64,000 nucleotides of DNA from Corynebacterium sp. 13CS0277 (GCF_002994655.1 NZ_PPDL01000015.1:26483-90482), one strand, 5' to 3'. Shown: positions 37,372-45,842, counted from the stretch's first letter. Numbers and translations: made by a program. Notes: generated from the sequence alone by a model not told the origin.

Positions 37372-38151
37372 ATGCCTCACATTCCGGACCCCGCCCGCGA
37401 GAACGACCCCGCCGACATCCGCGTGGATGACGCTGCAGCGCAGCGCGCGGTCGAGGAGGCGACGGGTGGGTCGGGGTGGCGGCAGTTGGCGCTGCGCACC
37501 AAGATCGCTTTCGGCGCCGGTGCGCTCATCGTCGCTGGTGTGATCATCGGGGTGCTGCTCATGGCGGTGCCGGTGCTGCAAGTCCGCACCATCACCGTCG
37601 AGGGCAACACCAATACCCCCTACCAGCAGGTCGTCGACGCGACCGGCATCCAGGAGGGGGATAACCTGCTGCGCATCGACATGGGGCAGGCGGTCCGCAA
37701 CGTGGTTGCCTTGCCGTGGGTCGTCAAGGCGGAGATCCACCAGCACGCCCCCGACACGGTGGACGTCACCGTGCAGGAGCACGAGCCGTTGTTGTTCCTC
37801 CGCGCCCCGGAAGGGGAGATCCTCGTCGATACCAAGGGGGCGAAGTTCGTCATCGCCGCGCCCCCGGCCGGCACCGTCGAGGTCATCGGCACCGACGGGG
37901 AGGATCAGCAGGTGTTGCAGGCGGCGGCCCACGTGGTGGCGAGCCTCGCGCCGGAGGTGCGCGCCCAGGTGGAGGCCATCGACATCACCTCCCCGGAGCG
38001 GATCACCCTGCGGTGTACGCAGGAGCGCTCCGTGTACTGGGGCAGCAGTGAGGACGCGGAGCACAAAGCCCGCGTCACGGCGACGGTGTTGACCCAGCCG
38101 GGGCAGGAGTGGAACGTCTCCGACCCGTATTTGGTGACCCGCAAGGATTAA
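37372..38151 (+). CDS. ftsQ: Cell division protein FtsQ
   Basis: Bitopic divisome scaffold of 259 residues: cytoplasmic part (1-43), membrane helix (about 44-66), POTRA domain (about 70-138, beginning VRTITVEGNTNTPYQQV) and a beta domain to the end. AAGGA (37359-37363) is 8 bases before ATG 37372. Sits directly after murC and before ftsZ as in other corynebacteria. Confidence 0.92.
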   Translation: MPHIPDPARENDPADIRVDDAAAQRAVEEATGGSGWRQLALRTKIAFGAGALIVAGVIIGVLLMAVPVLQVRTITVEGNTNTPYQQVVDATGIQEGDNLLRIDMGQAVRNVVALPWVVKAEIHQHAPDTVDVTVQEHEPLLFLRAPEGEILVDTKGAKFVIAAPPAGTVEVIGTDGEDQQVLQAAAHVVASLAPEVRAQVEAIDITSPERITLRCTQERSVYWGSSEDAEHKARVTATVLTQPGQEWNVSDPYLVTRKD

Positions 38152-38156
38152 CGTCC

Positions 38157-38197
38157 ACGACGGCCGCGCTCCTGAAAAAAGGGCGCGGCCTTTGTCG
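38157..38197 (+). terminator. Terminator after ftsQ
   Basis: GGCCGCGC (38162-38169) pairs with GCGCGGCC (38183-38190) around an A-rich loop and is followed by TTT; outer ACGAC/GTCGT bases can also pair. It begins a few bases after the ftsQ stop codon. Confidence 0.8.
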
Positions 38198-38863
38198 TGC
38201 GCGGCGCACCACCCCACCACTCATGCGATTTTCCGCATGATGCAGATGGCGACACGCGCGGGGCCTGAATCGACTGTGATGTTGCCCACTCCTTGCCGGG
38301 GTGTGGGATGGGGGCCCGGATGTGGCGGGGGAGGGGTGATGCTGCGCGGCGGCGCGTCGCCCACGTGACGCCGATGCGGCACGTGGTGCGTACGGGGCGT
38401 GTGGTGCGATCGCCTGTGGGGTGCGTGGCGCGTACCGGCGGGGAATCTGTCGGGGTATATGTGCCCTGTGCGGGCAATGGACGGGCGCTGGTGCGTGGAG
38501 TCTGCGGCGTCGTCTTGTGGTGTGGGGGTGGCGTGGGCGCTAGATGTTGGGGTTCGCGCCTGTCGTGGCGGTCGGGTGTGGGGTGCGGGGGTGGCGGCGG
38601 TTCTTGCCGGGCGGGGCGGGTGCGCTGCGTTATGGGGTGTCGCTCACTGACTGTGTGGCGGTGGCGCGGGCCATAGTGGGCGGCTGGTAGAAAGCGTCGA
38701 GCAAGTGGTGGGTGGGTGCCCTAAAACCGCAGGTGAAAAACCCTAAAGTAAAGCTTGAGGGTAAGACACGCGGGTCAAAATGTGCGCCGAAAACGCTCGC
38801 CCGTGCTTCAAGATGTAAACCAACCAAGAAGCCCCTCCAACCGGAAAAGCGAGACTTCCCCCT
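38198..38863. other. ftsZ upstream control region and leader
   Basis: This 666-base gap has a GC-rich half to about 38680, rich in TGGGN words, and an A/T-rich half before ftsZ. TAGAAA (38688-38693) may be a -10 element. A repeat CCCTAAA appears twice and ACCCT/AGGGT with AAG/CTT can fold into a hairpin around 38737-38763. The long leader suggests several promoters, as known for ftsZ in C. glutamicum. No gene is seen. Confidence 0.5.
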
Positions 38864-40285
38864 ATGACTTCGCCGAACACCCCGAGCCCGAACTACCTGG
38901 CCATCATCAAGGTCGTTGGTGTCGGTGGCGGCGGCTGCAACGCCGTCAACCGCATGATCGAGCAGGACCTGAAGGGTGTTGAGTTCATTGCGATCAACAC
39001 CGATTCGCAGGCCCTGATGTTCTCCGACGCTGATGTGAAGCTGGACATCGGCCGTGAGGCCACCCGTGGCCTGGGTGCCGGCGCCGACCCGAAGGTCGGT
39101 GAGACCTCGGCGCAGGATCACAAGGAGGAGATCGAAGAGACCCTCCGCGGCGCGGACATGGTGTTCGTGACCGCTGGCGAGGGTGGCGGCACCGGCACCG
39201 GCGCCGCCCCGGTCGTGGCGTCGATCGCGAAGAAGCTCGGCGCGCTGACCGTCGGCGTGGTCACCCGCCCCTTCGGCTTCGAGGGCAAGCGCCGCACCCG
39301 CCAGGCGCAGGAGGGCATCGCTGAGCTCGCCGCCGTGTGTGACACCCTCATCGTCATCCCGAACGACCGCCTGCTGGCGCTTGACGTCGACGACCTGTCC
39401 ATGATGGACGCCTTCCGCAAGGCGGACGACGTGCTGCACAACGGCGTGCAGGGCATCACCGACCTCATCACCACCCCGGGCATGATCAACGTCGACTTCG
39501 CCGACGTGCGCTCCGTCATCAGTGATGCGGGCTCCGCGCTCATGGGTATCGGCTCCGCATCGGGCCCGGACCGCGCTACTGAGGCCGTGCACCACGCCAT
39601 CAACTCCCCGCTGCTGGAGACCTCCATGAACGGCGCCCGCGGCGTGCTCATGTCGATCGCCGGCGGCTCCAACATCGGCCTCAAGGAAGTCAACGCCGCA
39701 GCCTCTGTCGTGCGAGACCTCTGCGACGAGGACGCCAACATCATCTTCGGCACCGTCCTCGACGACAACCTCGGCGACGAAATCCGCATCACCGTCATCG
39801 CCGCTGGCTTCAACGAGGACATCAAGGGCGAGAAGGCGGCGGGCGCGCTGGCCGCCGAGGCGGAGCAGAAGAAGCAGGCCGCCCAGGTCAACCAGCCGCT
39901 GCAGCAGCCGACCCCGGACGCCTTCGTCGCCGACACCAACCCCACCCCGGCTCCCGCCGCGCAGCCGGTCGTCGCCCCCCAGCCCTCTGTGGAGCCCGCC
40001 CCCTCGCTGTCCTTCACCAACCCGCGCGCCGGCGAGTACGCCGCCCCGCAGCAGCAGGACATCCACCGCGAGCCCGCTCAGCCGGCCCAGCCGGTGGCCC
40101 AGCCGCAGCCGACCCACCAGCAGCTGCCCCCGCAGCAGCCGGTGCAGCCGACCCCGCCTGCGCAGCCGCAGCGCCCGGGCCTCTACACCGACCGCACCTC
40201 CTACGAGGCGCCCCGCCAGCACCCCCGCGAGGAGCGCCACGGCCGCGATACCAACCGCGACCTTGAGGTGCCGGACTTCCTCTAA
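38864..40285 (+). CDS. ftsZ: Cell division GTPase FtsZ
   Basis: Tubulin-like GTPase that forms the Z ring. The 473-residue protein has [13 protein letters not shown], the tubulin signature [12 protein letters not shown] and the T7-loop [10 protein letters not shown] in the core (about 10-315). A Pro/Gln/Ala-rich linker (about 325-460) ends in LEVPDFL, the C-terminal peptide that binds SepF, FtsW and others. ATG 38864 has only a weak purine-rich site (GCGAGA) before it. A terminator hairpin follows 20 bases after the stop. Confidence 0.98.
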   Translation: MTSPNTPSPNYLAIIKVVGVGGGGCNAVNRMIEQDLKGVEFIAINTDSQALMFSDADVKLDIGREATRGLGAGADPKVGETSAQDHKEEIEETLRGADMVFVTAGEGGGTGTGAAPVVASIAKKLGALTVGVVTRPFGFEGKRRTRQAQEGIAELAAVCDTLIVIPNDRLLALDVDDLSMMDAFRKADDVLHNGVQGITDLITTPGMINVDFADVRSVISDAGSALMGIGSASGPDRATEAVHHAINSPLLETSMNGARGVLMSIAGGSNIGLKEVNAAASVVRDLCDEDANIIFGTVLDDNLGDEIRITVIAAGFNEDIKGEKAAGALAAEAEQKKQAAQVNQPLQQPTPDAFVADTNPTPAPAAQPVVAPQPSVEPAPSLSFTNPRAGEYAAPQQQDIHREPAQPAQPVAQPQPTHQQLPPQQPVQPTPPAQPQRPGLYTDRTSYEAPRQHPREERHGRDTNRDLEVPDFL

Positions 40286-40304
40286 GGGCGCGTGAACGGC
40301 CCTG

Positions 40305-40323
40305 GGGGCGCGCTGCGCGCCCC
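40305..40323 (+). terminator. Terminator after ftsZ
   Basis: An 8-bp GC stem (40305-40312 with 40316-40323) with a 3-nt loop, 20 bases after the stop codon. Confidence 0.65.
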
Positions 40324-40362
40324 GAAGGTCGGCACCCACTGCCCCCTGGGACTTCTTGGTGT

Positions 40363-40380
40363 GACACACCCCGGTGTGTC
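40363..40380. promoter_or_regulatory. Interrupted palindrome between ftsZ and pgeF
   Basis: GACACACC and GGTGTGTC are perfect inverted arms separated by CC. It could be an operator or a second transcription end; nothing in the sequence tells which. Confidence 0.4.
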
Positions 40381-40601
40381 GTCCCAGTGCACAGACTCCA
40401 CCTGCACGCCCCGCGCATGCCGGTGGAGCCCGCGCATGGGCCGATACCTCAGCCTTACCCCCTTTTTTCTTCTTCCCGCCCGTGGAGTGGCTTTGTCCCC
40501 GCCGATGGGCCGAACTTGTCTCCCATCCACCCCTGCCCGCTGAGACACCCGCCATGCGCGGTTGGTTCTGGGGCAGCGATTGTTCAAGGACGCAGAAACA
40601 C

Positions 40602-41402
40602 ATGGCCTCACCTGCTCCCACCGGGCCCGAAGCACACGACGCGGACGTCGAGTACGCCGGCGGCCTCCCCCCGGAGCAGCGGCCCGTGCGCACCCTGTAC
40701 ACCAACCGCCACGGCGGGGTGAGTACCGGTGCCTACGACTCCTTCAACCTGGGCGACCACGTCGGTGATGACCCTCAGCATGTCGCCGCCAACCGCGCCC
40801 GCCTGGCCCGCATCGCCGACCTACCCCCGGAGCGGATGGTGTACATGGAGCAGCTCCACACCAATACCGTCACCCAGGTCGACGAGCCTGTGGGCGGGCC
40901 CGTGCCCGCCACGGATGCCCTGGTGACGACCACAGCAAAGCTCGCGCTCGTGGTGCTCACCGCCGACTGTGTGCCGGTGGTGTTCTCCGACCCGGTGCAC
41001 GGCGTCGTCGGCGCCGCGCACGCCGGACGCCTGGGCGCGCGCAATGGCATCGTGCCCCGCACGGTGGCCGCCATGCAGGATCTCGGGGCCCGCCCGGAGA
41101 CCATCCACGTCCTCATTGGGGCGGCGGCCTCCGGCGCGCTCTACGAGGTGCCGGAGGCGATGGCCCGCGATGTCGAGCAGCACCTGCCCGGCAGTCGGGT
41201 CACGACACGGGCTGGCACCGCGGGGCTCGACCTGCGACGAGGGATCGTCCACCAGTTGGCGCAGCTCGGGATCGACAACGTCACCGTCAACCCGGAGTGC
41301 ACCATCACCGACGACAACTACTTCTCCTACCGCCGGCAGGGCACCTGCGGGCGGCAGGCGACCCTGGGGTTCCTCACCGGAGCCCCACTGCAGGCGCTGT
41401 AA
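40602..41402 (+). CDS. pgeF: Peptidoglycan editing factor PgeF (YfiH, laccase-domain family)
   Basis: Cytoplasmic enzyme of 266 residues. In E. coli PgeF helps keep wrong precursors (such as UDP-MurNAc-L-Ser) out of peptidoglycan, and relatives act on purine nucleosides. The metal-binding His86 (QLHTNTV), Cys123 (TADCVP) and His140 (AAHAGR) are conserved, as are the PECT-like stretch VNPECTITDDNYFSYRRQG residues that follow (NPECT and FSYRR). AAGGA is 11 bases before ATG 40602. It lies after ftsZ as in other actinobacteria, but yggS, which normally follows, is absent. Confidence 0.9.
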   Translation: MASPAPTGPEAHDADVEYAGGLPPEQRPVRTLYTNRHGGVSTGAYDSFNLGDHVGDDPQHVAANRARLARIADLPPERMVYMEQLHTNTVTQVDEPVGGPVPATDALVTTTAKLALVVLTADCVPVVFSDPVHGVVGAAHAGRLGARNGIVPRTVAAMQDLGARPETIHVLIGAAASGALYEVPEAMARDVEQHLPGSRVTTRAGTAGLDLRRGIVHQLAQLGIDNVTVNPECTITDDNYFSYRRQGTCGRQATLGFLTGAPLQAL

Positions 41403-41729
41403 CGGCGCCCACCGGTGCCCGTGTGTGGCGTGCGAGTGAATGCGCGCGGCACCCACGGGCCCACCCCGTCCCGGCCGCGGCCGGGGCACTCATATCCGAA
41501 CTTGTGGTGGTTGAAGTGAGCCTTCGCCACCGAGGGATTGGAACATAAAAAATCCCTAAAAACGGTGCGTGTCAGCAGCAGAAATCCTGCCCGCTGAGCT
41601 ACCGTGGACACCGCCCGCACGGCGCTTGTGTTTCTCCCCCGCACTATGGGGGAACACGCAGGATCCGGGGCGTCGCCCGTTTGTTTTGTCTTCCCCCGCA
41701 CGAACGCGAAAAAACCTCGAGGAACCACG
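41403..41729. other. pgeF-sepF gap where yggS would be expected
   Basis: In related genomes the pyridoxal-phosphate protein gene yggS (Rv2148c, cg2364) fills this place. Here only 327 bases remain and no frame encodes YggS motifs. The gap holds a 7-bp hairpin AGGGATT/AATCCCT (41533-41539 with 41551-41557), a tRNA-like fragment on the minus strand (41569-41613) and a T/C-rich leader before sepF. Confidence 0.7.
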
Positions 41730-42128
41730 ATGACCATGATGAACTACCTGAAGGACTACTTCGGCCTCCGTCCCGGTGCCTACACCGGCCCGGAGAGCTA
41801 CGCCGAGTATGAGGACTTGGTCGCCCGCCCGGAGATGGCGCCCGCGGACATGATCCGCCCCGCCACCGATGTCGTCGTCACCGTCGTGGTGGATTCCTTC
41901 CGCGATTGCCCGCTCATCGGCGACCCCTTCAAGCAGGGCGACGCGGTTATCTTCGACCTGAGCAACATGGCCTACGACGAAGCCAAGCGCGTCTTCGACT
42001 TCGCCACCGGCCTGGCCTTCGGCCTGCGGGGCACGCTGCGTCGCCTCGACGACAACGTGTGGGCGCTCATGGATAAAAACCGCCTGTTCACCGACAACGA
42101 ACTCCTCAAGGCCTACCGGGGCGACTAA
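41730..42128 (+). CDS. sepF: Z-ring anchor protein SepF
   Basis: Membrane anchor and bundler of FtsZ, 132 residues. The N-terminal amphipathic helix MNYLKDYFGL is followed by a short acidic linker (about 20-40) and the SepF core (about 45-130) with GDAVIFDLSNM and the ending LFTDNELLKAYRGD region. GAGGAA is 5 bases before ATG 41730; ATG 41736 would give MMNYLKD and is also possible. The linker is shorter than in many relatives. The frame extends upstream to 41604 without conservation. Confidence 0.92.
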   Translation: MTMMNYLKDYFGLRPGAYTGPESYAEYEDLVARPEMAPADMIRPATDVVVTVVVDSFRDCPLIGDPFKQGDAVIFDLSNMAYDEAKRVFDFATGLAFGLRGTLRRLDDNVWALMDKNRLFTDNELLKAYRGD

Positions 42129-42373
42129 ACGCTCCCGTTCACGCGGGTACTGCGCCTGCCCCCACCAGCGTTCCCACACCCCGCAATCTGCGGGGGAGTG
42201 GAAGGCGGGTGGATCCTCGTGCAGGCGCGTGCAGAGCAACGCCTCTTCCAGTCAGGTGACCACCCCCCGGTGACGCCGCGTGCCTCCCGGGGCTTTCGCA
42301 TGTCAGGGGCGTGGCACGTGCGGGCGTGGTGCCCTCCGGCCAGGCGCAGGACCCTTTCTGCGCGGCGGTCAAG

Positions 42374-42379
42374 TATGGT
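42374..42379 (+). promoter_or_regulatory. -10 element for leaderless ylmG
   Basis: TATGGT ends 8 bases before GTG 42388. Confidence 0.45.
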
Positions 42380-42387
42380 GGGCGCTT

Positions 42388-42678
42388 GTGGAAAACGTCG
42401 CACTCATCGCTCTCGTCGCCCTTCAGCTGTACTCCTACATCGTGCTGGGCCGCATCATCATCGAAATGATCGCGTCCTTCTCCCGCGACTTCCGGCCCCC
42501 GGCTTGGTTCGCCACCATCAGCGAGGTGCTCTTCGTGCTCACCGACCCGCCGCTGCGGGCGCTGCGCCGCCTCATCCCGCCGGTGCGTCTCGGCAACGTG
42601 GGCCTCGACATGGGTGTGCTGGCACTGTTCCTGCTCATCATGGTCGCGCAGTTCATCATTCAGCGCGTCTTCCTTTAA
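42388..42678 (+). CDS. ylmG: YggT/YlmG-family membrane protein
   Basis: Small membrane protein of 96 residues with two hydrophobic segments (about 3-27 and 72-93) joined by a loop with the family motif LTDPPLRALRRLIPPVRLG. YggT proteins sit next to sepF and divIVA in Gram-positive bacteria and are linked to division or membrane placement, but the mechanism is unknown. GTG 42388 gives the homologous start and follows a -10 hexamer by 8 bases. Two hairpins end the transcript. Confidence 0.88.
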   Translation: MENVALIALVALQLYSYIVLGRIIIEMIASFSRDFRPPAWFATISEVLFVLTDPPLRALRRLIPPVRLGNVGLDMGVLALFLLIMVAQFIIQRVFL

Positions 42679-42722
42679 GCCACACCCCCGAGTCTTGCGC
42701 GCTCAGACCCGCCGCCACGATG

Positions 42723-42760
42723 GTGGTGTGCCAGGTGCTCTCGCAGGCACCTGACACCAC
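42723..42760 (+). terminator. First hairpin after ylmG
   Basis: CAGGTGC/GCACCTG (42732-42738 with 42747-42753) stacks under GTGGTG/CACCAC (42723-42728 with 42755-42760). Confidence 0.6.
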
Positions 42761-42776
42761 TGCATAGGACTCCCAC

Positions 42777-42809
42777 GGCCCGCAGCCGCTTTTGAGGCTG
42801 CGGGCCTTT
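42777..42809 (+). terminator. Second hairpin after ylmG
   Basis: An 11-bp stem (42777-42787 with 42796-42806), 8-nt loop and TTT; a standard intrinsic terminator. Confidence 0.85.
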
Positions 42810-42811
42810 GT

Positions 42812-42838
42812 CGTGCAGAGACGTGCAGAGACGTGCAG
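42812..42838 (+). repeat. Tandem decamer
   Basis: CGTGCAGAGA occurs twice in a row and then as a partial third copy (CGTGCAG). Confidence 0.8.
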
Positions 42839-43281
42839 CAGCCCCGTGTCCTCGGGGCGGAGGGTGTGGGCGGGGGAGGTGTGTGCGACTGGCTGCGCCC
42901 GAGTGCGGCTGACGGGTGTCGCTTCAGCAGTCACGGGGTGTGGGCCCCATGGTGCGCCACGCCCATGCGAAACCTTTTATGGATTCTTCGGGTGGGGCGG
43001 GCGGAAAAATCCATCTTTCGTGTGACCCCCGCGAAAATTACACATATTCGCATTCGAATTGGGTGGGTGCAGTGCGTCATCTTCGGTGGCGCGCACCGCG
43101 CGGTGGGGTGAGCGCGCGTGGTCGGCACGTCTGCCCGGGCACCCGCGGGGCGTGCCCCGCCGGCCTGCGCCGAGTGTGGCGGCAGATACGCAGGTAGTGC
43201 GGCGTGTGTGCTGGTCGCAGTCCCGGGCGGGCGCAGCACACGCTGTTGGCACGTGATCCTCGGCCGTGGGAGAGGAGTGGG

Positions 43282-43683
43282 ATGAGGCTCGTGGCCTGGG
43301 GGTGGGCGCGCGGCGGATGGCACCGCGTGGAAAACTTCGCAGGTCCCAGCGTGTTGCGCAGCCGCGTGCGGGGGCAATTCGTGCAGGATGGGCAGGTGGA
43401 TGGTGGCGCGCACCCGATGTGCGTCACCACAGCGGTGGAGTGCTGTTGCATCTCCTGCCGCAGGCCGCACCCCGCGATCGTCGGGGTGTGTGTGGTCTGC
43501 GGCAAGCCCTGTCCCGTGGTGGGTGACCAGGCCATGATCGCCTGCCACGACAGTTCTCCACCAGCCCGCAGCACCACGACACGGTGCGTGTCTGCGGGGC
43601 GTGCGAGCCGTGAAGCATTCCGAATATCGGGGTGTGTGACGTTTCGCGCATCACCTGCGCGCTACCCCCGATGCAGGGGGTAG
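43282..43683 (+). CDS. Candidate cysteine-rich hypothetical protein
   Basis: Open frame of 133 codons with AGAGGAG 4 bases before the ATG. Third codon positions are G or C in roughly 80-90% of codons up to about residue 88, then the bias falls. The middle part has clustered cysteines (ECCCISC, then CVVCGKPC), as in small metal-binding proteins. No family is recognised, and such frames arise by chance in GC-rich DNA. The stop codon lies in the right arm of the palindrome at 43662-43683. Treat as a hypothesis. Confidence 0.2.
   Translation: MRLVAWGWARGGWHRVENFAGPSVLRSRVRGQFVQDGQVDGGAHPMCVTTAVECCCISCRRPHPAIVGVCVVCGKPCPVVGDQAMIACHDSSPPARSTTTRCVSAGRASREAFRISGCVTFRASPARYPRCRG
43662..43683. promoter_or_regulatory. 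CsoR-like palindrome upstream of divIVA
   Basis: CTACCCCC and GGGGGTAG are perfect inverted arms around GATGCA. The TACCCC...GGGGTA form resembles copper-sensor (CsoR) operators. No copper gene is adjacent in the window. Confidence 0.35.
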
Positions 43684-43764
43684 ATAGCCGGTGTGAAGTT
43701 GTGTATTTTTCGGACACAGCCCACAATTGGCCTAGGTTTACACGCACTGACGGGTGTGCCTGGG

Positions 43765-43770
43765 TACACT
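43765..43770 (+). promoter_or_regulatory. -10 candidate of divIVA
   Basis: TACACT is a full TANANT match 88 bases before divIVA. TTTACA (43737-43742) is 22 bases upstream, too far for a usual -35. Confidence 0.5.
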
Positions 43771-43857
43771 TGTCGGGTAACAACTTCTTCATGAATCTTC
43801 GTCAACGGCACATGTGCGGCGCTTGCCGCGTTTGGGCCATGTAGGAAAGGTACGTTC

Positions 43858-44868
43858 ATGCCGCTGACTCCAGCCGACGTGCACAATGTCGCATTCAGCA
43901 AGCCGCCGATCGGAAAGCGTGGCTACAACGAGGACGAGGTCGACCAGTTCCTCGACCTCGTTGAGGACACTCTGGGCCAGCTGCAGGAAGAAAACGCTGA
44001 CCTGCGCCAGCACGTGGAAGAGCTTGAGGCCGAACTGAAGGGCAAGGGTGGCGCGACCGCCGCTGCTGCTGCCTCGAAGGGTGACGCGAAGGTCGACACG
44101 GCTGCTCTCCGCAAGGAGATCGAGGCTGAGCTGCGTGCCGAGTACGACAAGAAGCTCGCCGACGCGACCAAGGCCACCGAGAAGGCTCAGGCTGAGGCGA
44201 AGGCTGCCCGCGAGGAAGCTGCCGCAGCGAAGAAGAACGCCGCTGCCGCACCGGCACAGGCTGCCGCCGTGGCCGCACCCGCCGCCGAGCAGGGCGAGAT
44301 GGCGACCGCCGAGACCCACATGCAGGCCGCTCGCGTCCTGGGCCTGGCCCAGGAGATGGCCGATCGTCTCACCAACGACGCTCGCGCCGAATCCAAGTCC
44401 ATGCTGGACGATGCGCGCACCGCCGCCGAGAAGACCATCTCCGACGCTAACGCCTCCTCCAAGGCCACCCTCGAGTCCGCGAAGACCGAGGCTGCCAACA
44501 CCCTGGCTGACGCTCGCGCCCGCGCCGACAAGGCTGTCGCTGAGGCGACCGAGAAGTCCGAGACCATGGTGGCTCAGGCCAAGGAGAAGTCTGAGACCAT
44601 GATCGCCGAGGCGACCGCCCAGTCCGAGGCTCAGATCAAGCAGGCCACCGACAAGGCCAACGCCCTGCAGGCCGACGCGGAGAAGAAGCACACCGACATC
44701 ATGGCGACCGTGAAGAAGCAGCAGACTGCTCTCGAAGCACGCATCGCCGAGCTGTCCACCTTCGAGCGCGAGTACCGCACCCGCCTCAAGAGCTACCTGG
44801 AGAGCCAGCTCGCCGAGCTGGAGACCCGCGGCACCGCCGCCCCCGCCGGCTCCCCGGACAACTCCTAA
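43858..44868 (+). CDS. divIVA: Polar growth protein DivIVA (Wag31)
   Basis: Coiled-coil scaffold that marks cell poles and recruits the envelope synthesis machinery in corynebacteria. The 336-residue protein begins with the membrane-binding domain ([33 protein letters not shown]). Charged coiled-coil segments follow at about 30-62, 78-125 and 150-320, interrupted by Ala/Pro-rich links (about 63-75 and 127-145). Codon use is less GC-rich than its neighbours (many gct and aag codons), as expected for an abundant protein. AGGAAAGG precedes ATG 43858. M. tuberculosis Wag31 is a Ser/Thr kinase substrate. Confidence 0.96.
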   Translation: MPLTPADVHNVAFSKPPIGKRGYNEDEVDQFLDLVEDTLGQLQEENADLRQHVEELEAELKGKGGATAAAAASKGDAKVDTAALRKEIEAELRAEYDKKLADATKATEKAQAEAKAAREEAAAAKKNAAAAPAQAAAVAAPAAEQGEMATAETHMQAARVLGLAQEMADRLTNDARAESKSMLDDARTAAEKTISDANASSKATLESAKTEAANTLADARARADKAVAEATEKSETMVAQAKEKSETMIAEATAQSEAQIKQATDKANALQADAEKKHTDIMATVKKQQTALEARIAELSTFEREYRTRLKSYLESQLAELETRGTAAPAGSPDNS

Positions 44869-44904
44869 CTCACGCTTACTCCCCGCCTCAGGGGAGAACC
44901 CCCG

Positions 44905-44950
44905 CACCCCCGCTTCCCGTGGCGCGCACGCGCCAAGGGCAGCGGGGGTG
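44905..44950 (+). terminator. Terminator after divIVA
   Basis: A 10-bp stem CACCCCCGCT/AGCGGGGGTG (44905-44914 with 44941-44950) encloses CCC/GGG and GGCG/CGCC helices. Confidence 0.7.
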
Positions 44951-45096
44951 TCGTCATGCCCGGGGGTGTGCGGGTCGGTGCGCTAGAATCACCCCCTGGT
45001 GCCCGGCGCAGAGCTGCGCCCGGACACCACCTGTTCAATGACTTTTTCTCCCCGCGCGCGCCGCGTCCGGGGTTCGCACTGGAGGCGAGGAAAGCA

Positions 45097-45252
45097 ATGC
45101 TGGTTGCGGCGATTGTGTGCGCACTCATCGGCTTCGGCCTCCTCGTGGTCGCCGTGCAGTCCACCAGCGACATCTACCTCTACCTCCTCCTGGCAGATGT
45201 GCTTATTGGCCTGGTGCTCTTCACGCTTGACCACATGGCCAAGCGCAGGTAG
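45097..45252 (+). CDS. Small two-helix membrane protein
   Basis: A 51-residue protein with two hydrophobic segments (about 2-21 and 27-44) and a basic end (HMAKRR). GGAGG (45081-45085) and GAGGAAAG just before the ATG make a strong ribosome site. Similar short membrane proteins lie between divIVA and ileS in other corynebacteria. Function is unknown. The upstream part of the open frame is GC-rich and unlikely to be coding. Confidence 0.65.
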   Translation: MLVAAIVCALIGFGLLVVAVQSTSDIYLYLLLADVLIGLVLFTLDHMAKRR

Positions 45253-45270
45253 CTTAAATCCCAACAACGT

Positions 45271-45547
45271 GCGCATTGATCCAGCGATCACTGGGAAGCG
45301 CCCCGGAAGAACGCAGCCGCCTTGATTCATGTGCGGTGGCTAGTAGAACCGGGCGAGGCGGGGGTCGATATTCCCCGAGGAGTAGCTCTCGTGGTGGCTG
45401 TTGCACCCGGGGGAGTGCTCGCACTGTGACCTTTTGAACACACCAACGAAGTGGGGTGTCCTGCTCCTCCTTCGCGCCGCTGACGCGCGCGCCAAGGGAG
45501 GAAAGGGGCACCCAAGCAGGGTGGTACCGCGCGGCACGCGTCCCTGC
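45271..45547 (+). promoter_or_regulatory. T-box riboswitch for isoleucyl-tRNA, controlling ileS
   Basis: Short stem I is CCAG/CTGG (45281-45284 with 45291-45294), with the specifier ATC (isoleucine, 45287-45289) in its loop. AGTAGAAC (45342-45349) is the conserved segment after stem I. The T-box GGTGGTACCGCG (45520-45531) sits in the antiterminator/antisequestrator CAGGG...CCCTG (arms near 45517-45521 and 45542-45546). The layout matches actinobacterial ileS T-boxes, which bind uncharged tRNA-Ile and usually control translation. Confidence 0.93.
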
Positions 45548-45597
45548 ATCGTGCACCGCCCGCACCCGTCGCATCCGCGGCAGGTGGGGGCGTTTGG

Positions 45598-45615
45598 ATG
45601 ACAACGCACACCTGA
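45598..45615 (+). CDS. Possible five-codon leader ORF in the ileS leader
   Basis: AGGTGGGGG (45582-45590) is followed 7 bases later by ATG and four codons (Met-Thr-Thr-His-Thr) and TGA. It stands just after the T-box, where the real gene normally begins in actinobacteria. It may be chance or a leader peptide. Confidence 0.2.
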   Translation: MTTHT

Positions 45616-45842
45616 CACACCCCGCACTTGTGCGGCGGTCGTCAGACTAAGGTTTTTCGTCCTCCAGGTCACTGCGCGCACGCACGCCACACACCCGAGC
45701 GCTGCCCGAAGACCCACCCTGTCGCGCCCCCTGTTTTTTCAGGGGTGCTGTGCAGCAGGTGGGCCGCGGCACCGTGGAGCGGTGGGCGGGGGTGCTTCGC
45801 AGGGGGCTTGCGGGGGCGTGGAGTAAGAAGGACGCACACGTT

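Larger units (their letters stand above)
40286..40601. other. ftsZ-pgeF intergenic region
   Basis: This 316-base gap contains the ftsZ terminator, an interrupted palindrome at 40363-40380 and a T/C-rich run (about 40459-40478). The open frame of pgeF extends back into it but without homology or ribosome sites. Confidence 0.55.
42679..43857. other. Unusually long ylmG-divIVA intergenic region
   Basis: These 1,179 bases follow the terminators of ylmG. They include a 10-base tandem repeat (42812-42838), an A/T-rich patch at 43027-43061, a cysteine-rich open frame with good ribosome site (43282-43683), a copper-type palindrome (43662-43683) and the divIVA promoter region from about 43690. Only the last part is clearly needed for divIVA. 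Confidence 0.55.

Noticed and set aside
41604..41729. Longer N-terminus for SepF starting at 41604
   Set aside because: The added residues are not SepF-like and the ribosome site GAGGAA matches the ATG at 41730.
42792..43025. Open frames just after the ylmG terminators
   Set aside because: They begin within or next to the terminator and tandem repeat, lack ribosome sites and have no recognisable protein features.
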